Shown here in pieces: positions 1 to 7,450 of a stretch of DNA of 33,159 nt. The translations under genes and the position numbers were made by a program. The stretch comes from Syntrophomonadaceae bacterium. Lineage in GTDB: Bacteria; Bacillota; Dethiobacteria; DTU022; UBA8154. The notes beneath the pieces are model-generated. The model was not told the origin of the DNA, did no database searches, and saw nothing but the letters and a program-made list of their open reading frames with translations. Within the stretch, counting starts at the first letter, position 1, and each line of letters opens with the position of its first letter. The DNA is taken from positions 1-33,159 of the forward strand of contig SLRC01000039.1 in the NCBI GenBank assembly GCA_007131175.1, in the 5' to 3' direction.

Positions 1-1621
1 GGCGTAAAAGTTTTCCCGAAGAACTCTTGGGAATCTGTTCCACAATTTTTATTTGTTTGGGGCATTTATAAGCGGCAAGATGTTTGCCACAATAGGATAT
101 AATCTCTTCCTCAGAAATTGCTTCATCATTCTTAAGTACTATAAATGCCACAACTTCTTCACCATAAAGCTCATGTGGAACTCCCAGGCAGGCCGCATCT
201 TTTACTGCCCGGTGGCTGTAGAGGACCTCTTCAATCTCCCTGGGATAAATATTTTCACCTCCACGGATAATCATATCATTCTTCCGGTCAACAATGGTAA
301 AATAGCCGTCTTCATCATAATAGCCAAGGTCACCACTGTGAAACCATCCATTATGAAAAGCCTCTGCTGTAGCCTGGGGATTATTATAATAGCCTTTCAT
401 CAAATTTTCACCGCGGATGACAATCTCGCCTATTTCCCCCGGTCCCAGTTGCCTGCCCCGATCATCCAGAACCGTCATTTCATTGCCCAGGGGGAGTCCC
501 ACCGAACCAAGCTTGCGGTAGCCATCACTCTCCCCCAGTTTCAATTTACCAGGGGGAGGTAAAAGGTTAAACGTTGAGCGGCATGTTGTCTCTGTCATCC
601 CATAGCCTTCGATCACAGGAACCCTAAAAGTCTGCTCAAAAGCGACCTGAACCTGCACAGGGACAGGTGCAGAACCACAAAAAACAACACGCAGTCTGCT
701 TTCCTTGGAAATATCAACCGGTTCAATACGGTTCAAAAGCATGGAAAGCATTGTTGCCACCGTGCCCGTGTAAGTAACATCATGTTTCACTATATCAGGG
801 AAAAATCGTGTAACACTGAAACGTTCCGGTAATACAATACTCCCCCCGTGAATAAGGGGAGTAATCACTGTGACAACCTGCCCGTTAACATGAAAAAGGG
901 GCATTACACACATTGCCCGATCCTGTTCCTGCAAACGGTGGCAGGCTGATATCCAATGAGCGTCAATTACTAAGTTGTGATGGGTCAACATTGCTCCTTT
1001 GGGCTTGCCGGTTGTACCGGAGGTATAAATGATTTCCGCCACGTCTTCCGGGTCAATATGGATTGTTTTCACTTCCGGCAGCAGTGTTTCTTTTTCGTAT
1101 AATATGGCCTCATTTACATTGATCCCCTGGAGCGGAATCCTTTCAGCCGCTTCTTCCTTATCGCTCCACAGAAACAATTTTATTTTTTTCCCTGCTGCTG
1201 TCTGCAAGTGCAGTGCCGTTTCCCCATATTCAGACCCAACAAAAAGAGCAACGCTATCTGAATCGTTTAAAATAAAGGCCGCTTCTTCCTTTTTTAGATT
1301 AATATTAACAGGGCAGGCGATGGCTCCAAGCTGGGTAATGGAAAATAAGGAAAAGAGGTACTCAGGGCTGTTGGACATGAGGATGGATACTTTATCGTCT
1401 TTTCCTATTCCCATCCTCCACAAGAAATTGCTTACGGAGTTAACTTTATTTTGAAATTCCGTATAGCTGTACTCAATCTTTTTCACAGGATCAACCAGGA
1501 ACGTTTTAGTCCCATATTTAAAACAGCGATCTTGCAGCAACTCACCCAGTGTCATCTTCTGCAGAAAAGGGGATTTCTCTCTAATGAGGTCTTTTCCTTG
1601 ATTGTTTTCACCAAAAACCAT
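1..1621 (-). CDS. AMP-dependent acyl-CoA synthetase/ligase (3' end cut by window edge)
   Basis: An open frame runs from an ATG at 1621 to the left edge without a stop, about 540 residues, so only the last few residues are missing. The ANL-family signatures are in order: the P-loop YTSGTTGKPKG, the GYGMTE motif, the hinge region SGDLGYYDEDGY followed by DRKNDMIIRGGENIYP, and close to the edge PKSSSGK with the catalytic lysine. Enzymes of this family adenylate a carboxylic acid with ATP and transfer the acyl group to CoA. The acyl chain cannot be read from sequence; the overall look is that of medium/long-chain fatty acid or benzoate-type ligases. A GAGGTG ribosome site lies about 9 bases before the ATG. 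The gene follows the inositol monophosphatase gene by 57 bases on the same strand and may be its last operon partner. Confidence 0.93.
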   Translation of the reverse strand, partial: MVFGENNQGKDLIREKSPFLQKMTLGELLQDRCFKYGTKTFLVDPVKKIEYSYTEFQNKVNSVSNFLWRMGIGKDDKVSILMSNSPEYLFSLFSITQLGAIACPVNINLKKEEAAFILNDSDSVALFVGSEYGETALHLQTAAGKKIKLFLWSDKEEAAERIPLQGINVNEAILYEKETLLPEVKTIHIDPEDVAEIIYTSGTTGKPKGAMLTHHNLVIDAHWISACHRLQEQDRAMCVMPLFHVNGQVVTVITPLIHGGSIVLPERFSVTRFFPDIVKHDVTYTGTVATMLSMLLNRIEPVDISKESRLRVVFCGSAPVPVQVQVAFEQTFRVPVIEGYGMTETTCRSTFNLLPPPGKLKLGESDGYRKLGSVGLPLGNEMTVLDDRGRQLGPGEIGEIVIRGENLMKGYYNNPQATAEAFHNGWFHSGDLGYYDEDGYFTIVDRKNDMIIRGGENIYPREIEEVLYSHRAVKDAACLGVPHELYGEEVVAFIVLKNDEAISEEEIISYCGKHLAAYKCPKQIKIVEQIPKSSSGKLLR

Positions 1622-1678
1622 AATAAAATTTCACCTCAAATGCTGCCATCTTTTGCGGTAACACGTTGTCTACCTAGC

Positions 1679-2479
1679 CTAAGACTGGCTGTCCTGTGTT
1701 ACCCCATCCACTTCTTCAATGGAGTTTCGTATAATATTGCAAATAACATCATTCCCAGCTATCAGGGAAATACCTCTCTTCTCAAGCAACTCTACCCTGC
1801 CTCCCGCTTCTTCCACTAATAGAATGCCGGCTGCCACATCCCACAGGGATAGGTTCAGTTCCCAGAAACCATCAAGCCTACCTGCCGCCACACCGGCCAA
1901 ATCGTAGGCTGCTGCCCCAAAACGCCGCAAGCCCCTTACCCGTGGGACAAAGTAAGAAAAATAATTGGCATTGTTCTGCTTGTGAATAGCCTTGTCATAG
2001 GGAAAGCCGGTGCCAAGCACACATTTTGCCAGGTCCGTTTTGGCAGATACGCTTATTTCCCGCCCATTCAGGTAAGCCCCTTTTCCCTTAACAGCGGTAA
2101 ACATCTCATCAAGAACAGGTTGATACACTACTCCCAGGACGGTATCTCCCCGGTACTGCAGAGCTAACGAAATCGCAAATATGGGAATGCCCTGGGTATA
2201 ATTTGTGGTGCCGTCCAGGGGATCAATCACCCACACATATTCTGCATCGATGTTTGCCCCGCCACATTCTTCTGAAAGATAGCCATGCTCGGGGTAGGCT
2301 GTTCCAATTGCCTCAAGCAGGGTCTTTTCTGAATGCTCATCCACCTCGGTAACCAAATCATCCATGGATGTTTTGCTGTACACCCTTAACCCTTTAGAGC
2401 CCAAGCGATCCTTTTGCATCTTACCAACATTAAAAGCCCATTTCTTAACATTTTCCATTTTTTTTTCAAGATCGTGCAT
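1679..2479 (-). CDS. Inositol monophosphatase family protein (SuhB-like)
   Basis: 266 residues, the usual length of the family. Metal-binding and catalytic motifs are intact: E70 in LSEECGG, WVIDPLDGTTNY (D86, D89) and WDVAAG at 213-218. The family hydrolyses phosphate from inositol-1-phosphate, related sugar phosphates or, in some members, fructose-1,6-bisphosphate or NADP; specificity cannot be assigned. The start ATG follows a GGTGAGG site. It is 36 bases downstream of the radical SAM gene and 57 bases upstream of the acyl-CoA synthetase gene, all on the same strand, so a shared transcript is likely. No membrane segment is seen, so it should be cytoplasmic. Confidence 0.92.
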   Translation of the reverse strand: MHDLEKKMENVKKWAFNVGKMQKDRLGSKGLRVYSKTSMDDLVTEVDEHSEKTLLEAIGTAYPEHGYLSEECGGANIDAEYVWVIDPLDGTTNYTQGIPIFAISLALQYRGDTVLGVVYQPVLDEMFTAVKGKGAYLNGREISVSAKTDLAKCVLGTGFPYDKAIHKQNNANYFSYFVPRVRGLRRFGAAAYDLAGVAAGRLDGFWELNLSLWDVAAGILLVEEAGGRVELLEKRGISLIAGNDVICNIIRNSIEEVDGVTQDSQS

Positions 2480-2515
2480 ATTTACCTCACCAGTGTTATT
2501 ATATTTCCTGTTAGA

Positions 2516-3505
2516 TTATCGAGCCAAATCAGCTTTTTTATTCCTTTTGTCAGGAGCATGGGGAGGATTATTTTTTATCTTGTAAAATAATCCCCGCTTT
2601 TCCCGGATATATTCCACACGTTTCAACTGCACAAGCATGTGCAGGTGTTTATTTATTTCAACCGGGCGAAGGCCTAGTAATCCCACCAGATCCCCGGCAG
2701 TACACCGTCTGTGCTGCAAAACATCCAGTATATTTTTCTGATGTTCCATATTAAGGGGTATTGCCCTGCGACGGTGGTAACCTTCTGTAATTTTACCCTC
2801 ATTGATTATAGCGGAACATTTTTTTAATTCGTTTTCTCCAGCAGGTTGCACCCAGTTTTCCGCACCCGGTCGATCAAGGGTGTTCAGCTGAATTCGATCC
2901 GGTTTAACTTGGCGTATCACCTCACCCATTTGCTCCAGTTCCGCCATACAATCATTTAGCCCGGGAATAACAAATATTTCCAGACATATCTCGCCCGAAT
3001 ATTCCCGGCGAAACTGCACCAAACCCGGAATTATCTCTTGGCAATCCAGACCGCTGTGTGGCCGGTTTATTTTTTGAAACAACTGATTAGTAACAGCATC
3101 AAGGGAAGGGATAACCAGATCAGCACGGGCCAACGAAGCTCGCACTTCCTGCTGTGTCAGCAGGGTACCATTGGTCAATACGGCGACGGCATAAAAGGGA
3201 TAATGTAACTTTATCCAGGCAATGATTTCACCAATCCTGCTGTGCAGCAAAGGCTCCCCGGAGCCAGCAAATGTTACATAATCCAGGGCAGGCCTTTCTT
3301 TTAGGAATTCATCCAGTTCTTCCAGGACATCATTAACAGGAACGTATTCATTACGGCATAACGTTAAATTGGTGGTTGCACCGCATTCACAATATACGCA
3401 ATCCAATGTGCAAGTCTTGTAAGGAAGAAGATCAATGCCTAAAGAAGCACCAAGCCGCCTTGAAGGTACAGGGCCAAACAGATATTTTTTCCTTTTTTTG
3501 TCCAT
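2516..3505 (-). CDS. Radical SAM protein with C-terminal winged-helix domain
   Basis: 329 residues. CTLDCVYC (C32, C36, C39) is the CxxxCxxC motif that binds the 4Fe-4S cluster and S-adenosylmethionine, and FAGSGEPLLH is the GGE-like SAM-contact strand. The N-terminal GPVPSRRLGASLGID is typical of the COG0731-type Fe-S oxidoreductases. Residues about 240-310 look like a winged-helix DNA-binding domain (HQKNILDVLQHRR, then LVGLLGLRPVEINKHLHMLVQLKRVEYI), and the C-terminus is strongly basic. The reaction is unknown. The extra domain suggests contact with nucleic acid or a regulatory role, but that is inference. It lies 56 bases downstream of the DMT transporter gene. Confidence 0.88.
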   Translation of the reverse strand: MDKKRKKYLFGPVPSRRLGASLGIDLLPYKTCTLDCVYCECGATTNLTLCRNEYVPVNDVLEELDEFLKERPALDYVTFAGSGEPLLHSRIGEIIAWIKLHYPFYAVAVLTNGTLLTQQEVRASLARADLVIPSLDAVTNQLFQKINRPHSGLDCQEIIPGLVQFRREYSGEICLEIFVIPGLNDCMAELEQMGEVIRQVKPDRIQLNTLDRPGAENWVQPAGENELKKCSAIINEGKITEGYHRRRAIPLNMEHQKNILDVLQHRRCTAGDLVGLLGLRPVEINKHLHMLVQLKRVEYIREKRGLFYKIKNNPPHAPDKRNKKADLAR

Positions 3506-3561
3506 AATAAATTATTCTCCTTCACTAGCATTTAACCCTGCCTGGTTTAACCTTTTATATA

Positions 3562-4437
3562 CTAAGGGCGCCACCGCACCCCCAGGTAGAGGCCTGTTAA
3601 GATTAAAACGCCACCGGCAAATTGTGCAAATGTGGGAGTTTCTTTAAGAAAGAAAAAAGCTAAAATACCTGCCCCCACCGGTTCTCCCAGTGCTGTGAAA
3701 GCAACAAATGAGGCAGGAACCTTTCCCAGCACCCAGTTAAAAACCGTATGCCCCATAAGTGTGGGAATCAGGGCCAAAGCCAAAAATATGGCGTATTCTT
3801 GCCGTGGATAAGGATGGAGAGAAGCAGACGTTAGTAACACTGCAATTAAGAGGCTCAGGGAAGCGCTCCCGTATGCACATAATGTATATGTAAGAGTAGA
3901 GAGGCGTGTTCGCAGCCTACGGCCAATTAGAAGATAGACAGCCATGGCAAAAGCGCCAAGCATTGCCAGTAAATTTCCACTCCAGGCGCCACTGCCGTTA
4001 ATCAGCTCGCCCGCACCCATTACAGCAGTTCCCAAAAGAGCCAGGGTTAAGGTAAACCAATAAGCACCTGGTATTTGCTCTTTAAAAAAATACCATCCTA
4101 ATAAAGCAACAAAGATTGGATGAAGGGAAACAAGAAGCACGGAAGCGGCAACAGTTGTATACTGGAGGGATGTCATCCATGCATAAAAATGGATAGCCAG
4201 GAATAATCCACTCAACATACAACGACCCAGGTCCCCTGCTGAAAGAGTTCTCAACTCAGATTTGCATAGAATTAACGTGGCGGGGGCAAGAAAAACAACG
4301 GTAAACAAAAGGCGGTACGCAGCGATTACCAGTGAAGGCGCCACCGAAAGCCTAACCAGCACCGCAGAAAAGGACACTGCCAGCACCGCCAGAAATAAAA
4401 CAGGTAGAACAGGGACGATGCCATTTTCCTTGATCAT
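3562..4437 (-). CDS. DMT-superfamily (EamA-type) transporter
   Basis: 291 residues with about ten hydrophobic segments arranged as two homologous halves of five, the standard EamA architecture; the first half opens with LAVLAVSFSAVLVRLS and the second half ends with GEPVGAGILAFFFLKETPT, both family hallmarks. These are inner-membrane drug/metabolite exporters or importers; the substrate is unknown. The ATG at 4437 is only five bases after a TATAAT box, and the nearest AGGAG is 22 bases away, so the message may be leaderless. An inverted repeat overlaps the -10 and the start codon (see the regulatory feature at 4436-4472). First gene of the minus-strand group that runs to the left edge. Confidence 0.9.
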   Translation of the reverse strand: MIKENGIVPVLPVLFLAVLAVSFSAVLVRLSVAPSLVIAAYRLLFTVVFLAPATLILCKSELRTLSAGDLGRCMLSGLFLAIHFYAWMTSLQYTTVAASVLLVSLHPIFVALLGWYFFKEQIPGAYWFTLTLALLGTAVMGAGELINGSGAWSGNLLAMLGAFAMAVYLLIGRRLRTRLSTLTYTLCAYGSASLSLLIAVLLTSASLHPYPRQEYAIFLALALIPTLMGHTVFNWVLGKVPASFVAFTALGEPVGAGILAFFFLKETPTFAQFAGGVLILTGLYLGVRWRP

Positions 4438-4472
4438 ACGACATTATATCGTATTTTTTCTCCTTTTGTAAA
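4436..4472 (-). promoter_or_regulatory. Promoter and operator-like inverted repeat of the DMT transporter gene
   Basis: On the minus strand TTTACA (4467-4472) is followed after 18 bases by TATAAT (4443-4448). The arms ATACGA (4436-4441) and TCGTAT (4449-4454) form a perfect 6-bp inverted repeat with a 7-base centre that covers the -10 and overlaps the ATG. Such placement is typical of repressor operators. The cognate regulator is not in the window. Confidence 0.5.
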
Positions 4473-4716
4473 CTATGGCATTAAACTTAGGAGGTCATGC
4501 TTTTCGGGTAACTTCTTTTGATTTCCCGCTTCTCTTCTTATTTAATCCGATCTGTGTTATACTGTAACTACTTGTATTCTCTAGAAAATACTTCTTGTTC
4601 CAAGGCATTGTATTTTCCATACACAGGCCAGTACTTGATGAGAATACTTAACGGGAATCTATTCATGCTATCAAGGTAAGGCACCATATATTATTTAATT
4701 TTAGGAGGCCCCTTCA

Positions 4717-6492
4717 GTGAAAAACATTGTTCTTATTGAACCACAGGCTTCGGGGGGACATGTGTTCAGCAAAACGCAAATGCCGCGACTGGGCTTGCCC
4801 CTCTTAGGCACACAATTAAAAAAAGATGGTTACGAGGTATCCATTTTTGTAGGGCCTGCCTCAAGCATGCCCTGGGAAAAGATCCTGGAAGCAGACTTAG
4901 TTGGCATTTCCACCATTACTCCCACCAGTCGTGAAGCTTATCGTATTGCTTCTTATCTGCGTGACAGCAATATCCCTGTGGTCATTGGTGGCATCCATGC
5001 CACTTTTTTGCCTGACGAAGCGCTGCAGTATGCAGATTACGTGATACGGGGAGAAGCTGATTTTACTTTTCCAGCCCTTGTGGATTGTCTGAAAAAAGGG
5101 GAGTTGCCTCATAAATTACCTGGCCTTTCTTACTGGACAGGAGAAGAAATAATACATAACCCAAGCGTACCGGAATGGGTAAATGTAGATGAGTTGCCCA
5201 TACCCGACCTTTCCCTTTTTACCAAAGGTGGCCCTGGTAAGGGGGCTATTCCCGTAATGACTTCACGTGGTTGCCCCTTTAACTGTACTTTCTGTAGTGT
5301 TACACCCATGTTTGGGAGGGGTTACCGTTATCGTTCCACAGAAAATGTGCTGGAAGAACTGTCGCGTTATGAAGGCCGGCATATATTTTTCTGTGATGAT
5401 AATTTTGCTGCTGACCGTCGACGCAGCATGGAACTTCTTCAGGGGATCATTGATCGTAAGATAAAGATCAAGGGATGGGGTGCACAACTGCGTGTAGAAG
5501 CATCCCGTGATGATGAACTTATGGATATGATGCGCCGTACCGGCGGCCATATCGTTTACCTGGGCCTGGAATCGGTTAACGAAGAAACCCTTAAAGCATA
5601 TAACAAAAAACAAAGTGTGGAAGATATTGCCGATGCCGTTCGACGTTATCATGCATATGGCATGAGGGTACACGGAATGTTTGTTTTAGGGGGAGATGAT
5701 GACACTGTGGATACCATAAGGGATACAGTGGATTTTGCCCTGCGTTTGCGTATTGACACAGTACAGTTTTTAATGCTCACACCCCTCCCTGGGACACCCC
5801 TTTTCCACAAATTGGAAGCAGAGGGTCGCTTACTGACACGCGACTGGGAATTATACGACGGGCACCATGCAGTATTTCAGCCAGCCCGCATGGCTGCAGA
5901 GGAGTTACAAACAGAAACGGTCCGCGCTTTTCAGCGTTTTTATGCCCCCAAAAATATTATGCAGAATTTTTTCTTTACAGGCTGGGCGTCCGCCCTTTAC
6001 CGGGGTTTGGGTTGGATCCTGGTGCGTCGTTTTGTACGGGAAAGTCGCTGGTATCCAAAGTTTTTACAACAACTGCAAAGCGAAACACGGCGTGTCCCCT
6101 TACTTTACCGAAGGGTGCCTGCCATGGCAGGCAATGCTCAACAAAATGAAGCAGGAGCAAACAGCCACCTGAAAATTTTCATTGCAGAAAGCCAGGGTGT
6201 TTTTTATGTGCGTTTGCGCGGTTTTCTAGACCGATTTACCTTTAAAGAAATAAAACGATCCTTGCAGGGACATCTGCCAGACCGTTTCTTCCAATTGGTT
6301 GTTGATACAAAAGAATTAAATTTTGCATCTGAGCGGGCTTCCCGTTCATTTACACGCCTGTTGAACCGCCTGCAAAAGAGGGCACATCGCCTGCAGCTAA
6401 TTTACAGCGACGGTCAGCGACCAACATTTCTTTCCCTGCGCCAATACTTCACAAAATTATCCCGTCTTGAGCTGCTTCCCCATAAACGCTAA
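4717..6492 (+). CDS. B12-binding radical SAM protein with C-terminal STAS-like extension
   Basis: 591 residues from a GTG start preceded by AGGAGG eight bases upstream. Residues 1-140 form a Rossmann-type B12-binding domain (GISTITPTSREAY, then VVIGGIHATFLPDEAL); the DxHxxG histidine motif of base-off cobalamin enzymes is not seen. The radical SAM core starts with CPFNCTFC (C186, C190, C193) and continues with the typical WGAQLRVEASRDDELMDMM and GLESVNEETLKAYNK blocks. After about residue 410 the protein departs from the common two-domain form: a linker with a hydrophobic stretch near FFFTGWASALYRGLGWILV, then residues about 485-591 that read like a STAS/anti-sigma-antagonist fold (FYVRLRGFLDRFTFKEIKR, LVVDTKELNFASERASRSF). 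Relatives act in lipid, hopanoid and natural-product chemistry, but the substrate is unknown. Single-gene transcript. Confidence 0.87.
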   Translation: MKNIVLIEPQASGGHVFSKTQMPRLGLPLLGTQLKKDGYEVSIFVGPASSMPWEKILEADLVGISTITPTSREAYRIASYLRDSNIPVVIGGIHATFLPDEALQYADYVIRGEADFTFPALVDCLKKGELPHKLPGLSYWTGEEIIHNPSVPEWVNVDELPIPDLSLFTKGGPGKGAIPVMTSRGCPFNCTFCSVTPMFGRGYRYRSTENVLEELSRYEGRHIFFCDDNFAADRRRSMELLQGIIDRKIKIKGWGAQLRVEASRDDELMDMMRRTGGHIVYLGLESVNEETLKAYNKKQSVEDIADAVRRYHAYGMRVHGMFVLGGDDDTVDTIRDTVDFALRLRIDTVQFLMLTPLPGTPLFHKLEAEGRLLTRDWELYDGHHAVFQPARMAAEELQTETVRAFQRFYAPKNIMQNFFFTGWASALYRGLGWILVRRFVRESRWYPKFLQQLQSETRRVPLLYRRVPAMAGNAQQNEAGANSHLKIFIAESQGVFYVRLRGFLDRFTFKEIKRSLQGHLPDRFFQLVVDTKELNFASERASRSFTRLLNRLQKRAHRLQLIYSDGQRPTFLSLRQYFTKLSRLELLPHKR

Positions 6493-6493
6493 A

Positions 6494-6525
6494 AAAGTGC
6501 CCCTTAGGCACTTTCAACTTTTTTC
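6494..6525 (+). terminator. Probable terminator of the B12-radical SAM gene
   Basis: AAAGTGCC (6494-6501) pairs with GGCACTTT (6507-6514) across a five-base loop, starting two bases after the stop codon, followed by TCAACTTTTTT. The U-run is interrupted near the stem, so efficiency is uncertain. Confidence 0.6.
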
Positions 6526-6553
6526 CGCGCCGTTAAATGTTTGTTATATTTGC

Positions 6554-6587
6554 AAAAAAGAAGCAGGGGCTGGGCCTGCCCCTGCTT
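6554..6587 (-). terminator. Minus-strand intrinsic terminator
   Basis: AAGCAGGGGC (6561-6570) and GCCCCTGCTT (6578-6587) form a perfect 10-bp stem with a 7-base loop. Read on the minus strand it is followed by CTTTTTTG, a good U-tract; on the plus strand no such tract follows. It is the first clear stop for transcription coming leftward from the selD/SASP cluster, which would then run antisense through the structured RNA. Confidence 0.6.
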
Positions 6588-6717
6588 AAGATATTTTGTA
6601 GGAGGTTAGGTTTTAGCAGATTTGAAATATTGAAACTATTTGTATTATATAGAATAATTTGCTCTTTGGCAAGAGCAATTTTAAAAATATTTTTACTTTT
6701 TTCATGCCAAAGAATCC

Positions 6718-6746
6718 AATACAGTTAGCCGTTTTATTTCTAAAAT
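6718..6746 (+). promoter_or_regulatory. Weak candidate promoter for the structured RNA
   Basis: AATACA (6718-6723), a 17-base spacer and TAAAAT (6741-6746) would start transcription near 6753, just at the foot of the 6754-6786 hairpin. The -35 matches consensus at only three positions, so this is a tentative placement. Confidence 0.3.
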
Positions 6747-6789
6747 TTGGGAGTAATAGATTCCCTGTCATTTGGTTAATCTATTAGGG

Positions 6790-7218
6790 AAGAAAGGTCC
6801 ATAATGACCGGGCCAAGATTGCGGTAAGGTCAATCAGGCTTTATCGCAGTCGGCCAAAGGCTGATAGCAGGTCTATACGGCTTGTTATCAGCCGGCGGGA
6901 AGATCATGTTATGTTCCGCCATGGCCCTGGAATGGTCAGTGAAGACCGTTTTAGGGTCAATAAGGAATATAACATGGTCGAGCGCAGATCAGTATAAGTT
7001 CCCGTTATGAAAAGATATTTTCAACCTGTGTAAACACATTGAGGATAAAGGAGACCGGTAATGGTCGGAAGATCATTGCCGGTTTCCCCGGGGATTTATA
7101 CTGGTCGAGCCAAGGTTACGGCAGGTTCAAAATGCGGTCTGTTACAGTCAAAGGATTGTAACAGGCTGTAAAGAGGATTTGCCGTAGCCGGAAGCAAAGG
7201 TCATTATGGGCTTTTCTT
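6790..7218 (+). ncRNA. Large multi-arm structured RNA, family not recognised
   Basis: A 20-bp helix (6790-6809 with 7199-7218, two G-U) encloses five arms. P2: 6817-6827/6841-6851, 11 bp, plus GGCC 6811-6814/6852-6855. P3: 6859-6869/6883-6893, 11 bp. P4: 6902-6917/6964-6979, 16 bp, carrying 6923-6937/6944-6958, 15 bp with loop AGUGAA. P5: 6987-7004/7089-7106, 18 bp, carrying small hairpins near 7008-7038 and P6, 7050-7063/7074-7087, 14 bp. P7: 7114-7128/7175-7189, 15 bp, then a 4x4 A-rich internal loop, then 7133-7146/7157-7170, 14 bp. Every imperfect pair in these helices (about 23) is G-U on the plus strand, none A-C, which indicates selection on a plus-strand RNA and not on DNA palindromes. 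P2 and P3 share 13-base loops; P6 and the P7 tip share 10-base loops. A pyrimidine-rich tail (7211-7229) follows. It lacks tRNA-like ends and does not look to me like RNase P, SRP or tmRNA. Confidence 0.8.
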
Positions 7219-7440
7219 TTTACTTTTTCTGCTAGAAAGGTGTCCTCCGATACGGCCCGTTTGCCGGGAAGTTAGGCCTCCCCAACCTTTTTCTTTGACT
7301 TCATCCATAAGACCCAATTCAAGGGCAACCTCGTTTTTAAGCCGATCTTTCAATGCATCCTCTTTATTAACCTTTTTTTTCTTTGGTGTCAAATAACTAA
7401 CCCCCCATTTTTTTCTTATTCTTGCCGGGGGGTAAAACAT
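7204..7440 (-). CDS. Small acid-soluble spore protein, alpha/beta type
   Basis: 78 residues if the ATG at 7440 is used. The core LKNEVALELGLMDEVKEK followed by GWGGLTSRQTGRIGGHLSSR matches the two conserved blocks of alpha/beta SASPs, which coat and protect DNA in dormant spores and are cut by the Gpr protease at the first block. The C-terminus is lysine-rich. The start is uncertain: the ATG lies 10 bases after the selD stop with only a poor GGAA site. A TTG at 7392 preceded by GGGGGG gives a 62-residue protein beginning MTPKKKKVNKED, closer to the usual SASP length. The last five codons and the stop form one strand of the closing helix of the opposite-strand structured RNA. Confidence 0.82.
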   Translation of the reverse strand: MFYPPARIRKKWGVSYLTPKKKKVNKEDALKDRLKNEVALELGLMDEVKEKGWGGLTSRQTGRIGGHLSSRKSKKKSP

Positions 7441-7450
7441 TTATGCAAAA

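Larger units (their letters stand above)
6493..6789. other. Non-coding stretch between the B12-radical SAM gene and the structured RNA
   Basis: Besides the hairpins listed separately, this AT-rich stretch contains TTGCTCTT/AAGAGCAA (6659-6666 with 6671-6678, loop TGGC) followed on the plus strand by TTTTAAAAATATTTTT, a possible weak plus-strand terminator. It also holds TAATAGATT/AATCTATTA (6754-6762 with 6778-6786), a 9-bp hairpin just before the large RNA that may be its first arm. A frame of 63 codons at 6537-6728 runs through two hairpins and looks non-coding. No protein gene is supported. Confidence 0.5.

Noticed and set aside
6537-6728. 63-codon plus-strand frame after the B12-radical SAM gene
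   Set aside because: No ribosome site, runs through two hairpins, composition unlike neighbouring genes, no recognisable motif.
6790-7218. Reading the structured element as a transposon end pair (terminal inverted repeats) or integron attC array
   Set aside because: All non-Watson-Crick positions are G-U on one strand, internal arms are as well paired as the ends, no transposase or integrase is near, and no target duplication is seen.
6790-7218. Retron or group II intron RNA
   Set aside because: No reverse transcriptase nearby, no domain V-like hairpin with its conserved catalytic triad context, and the fold is a radial multi-arm junction.
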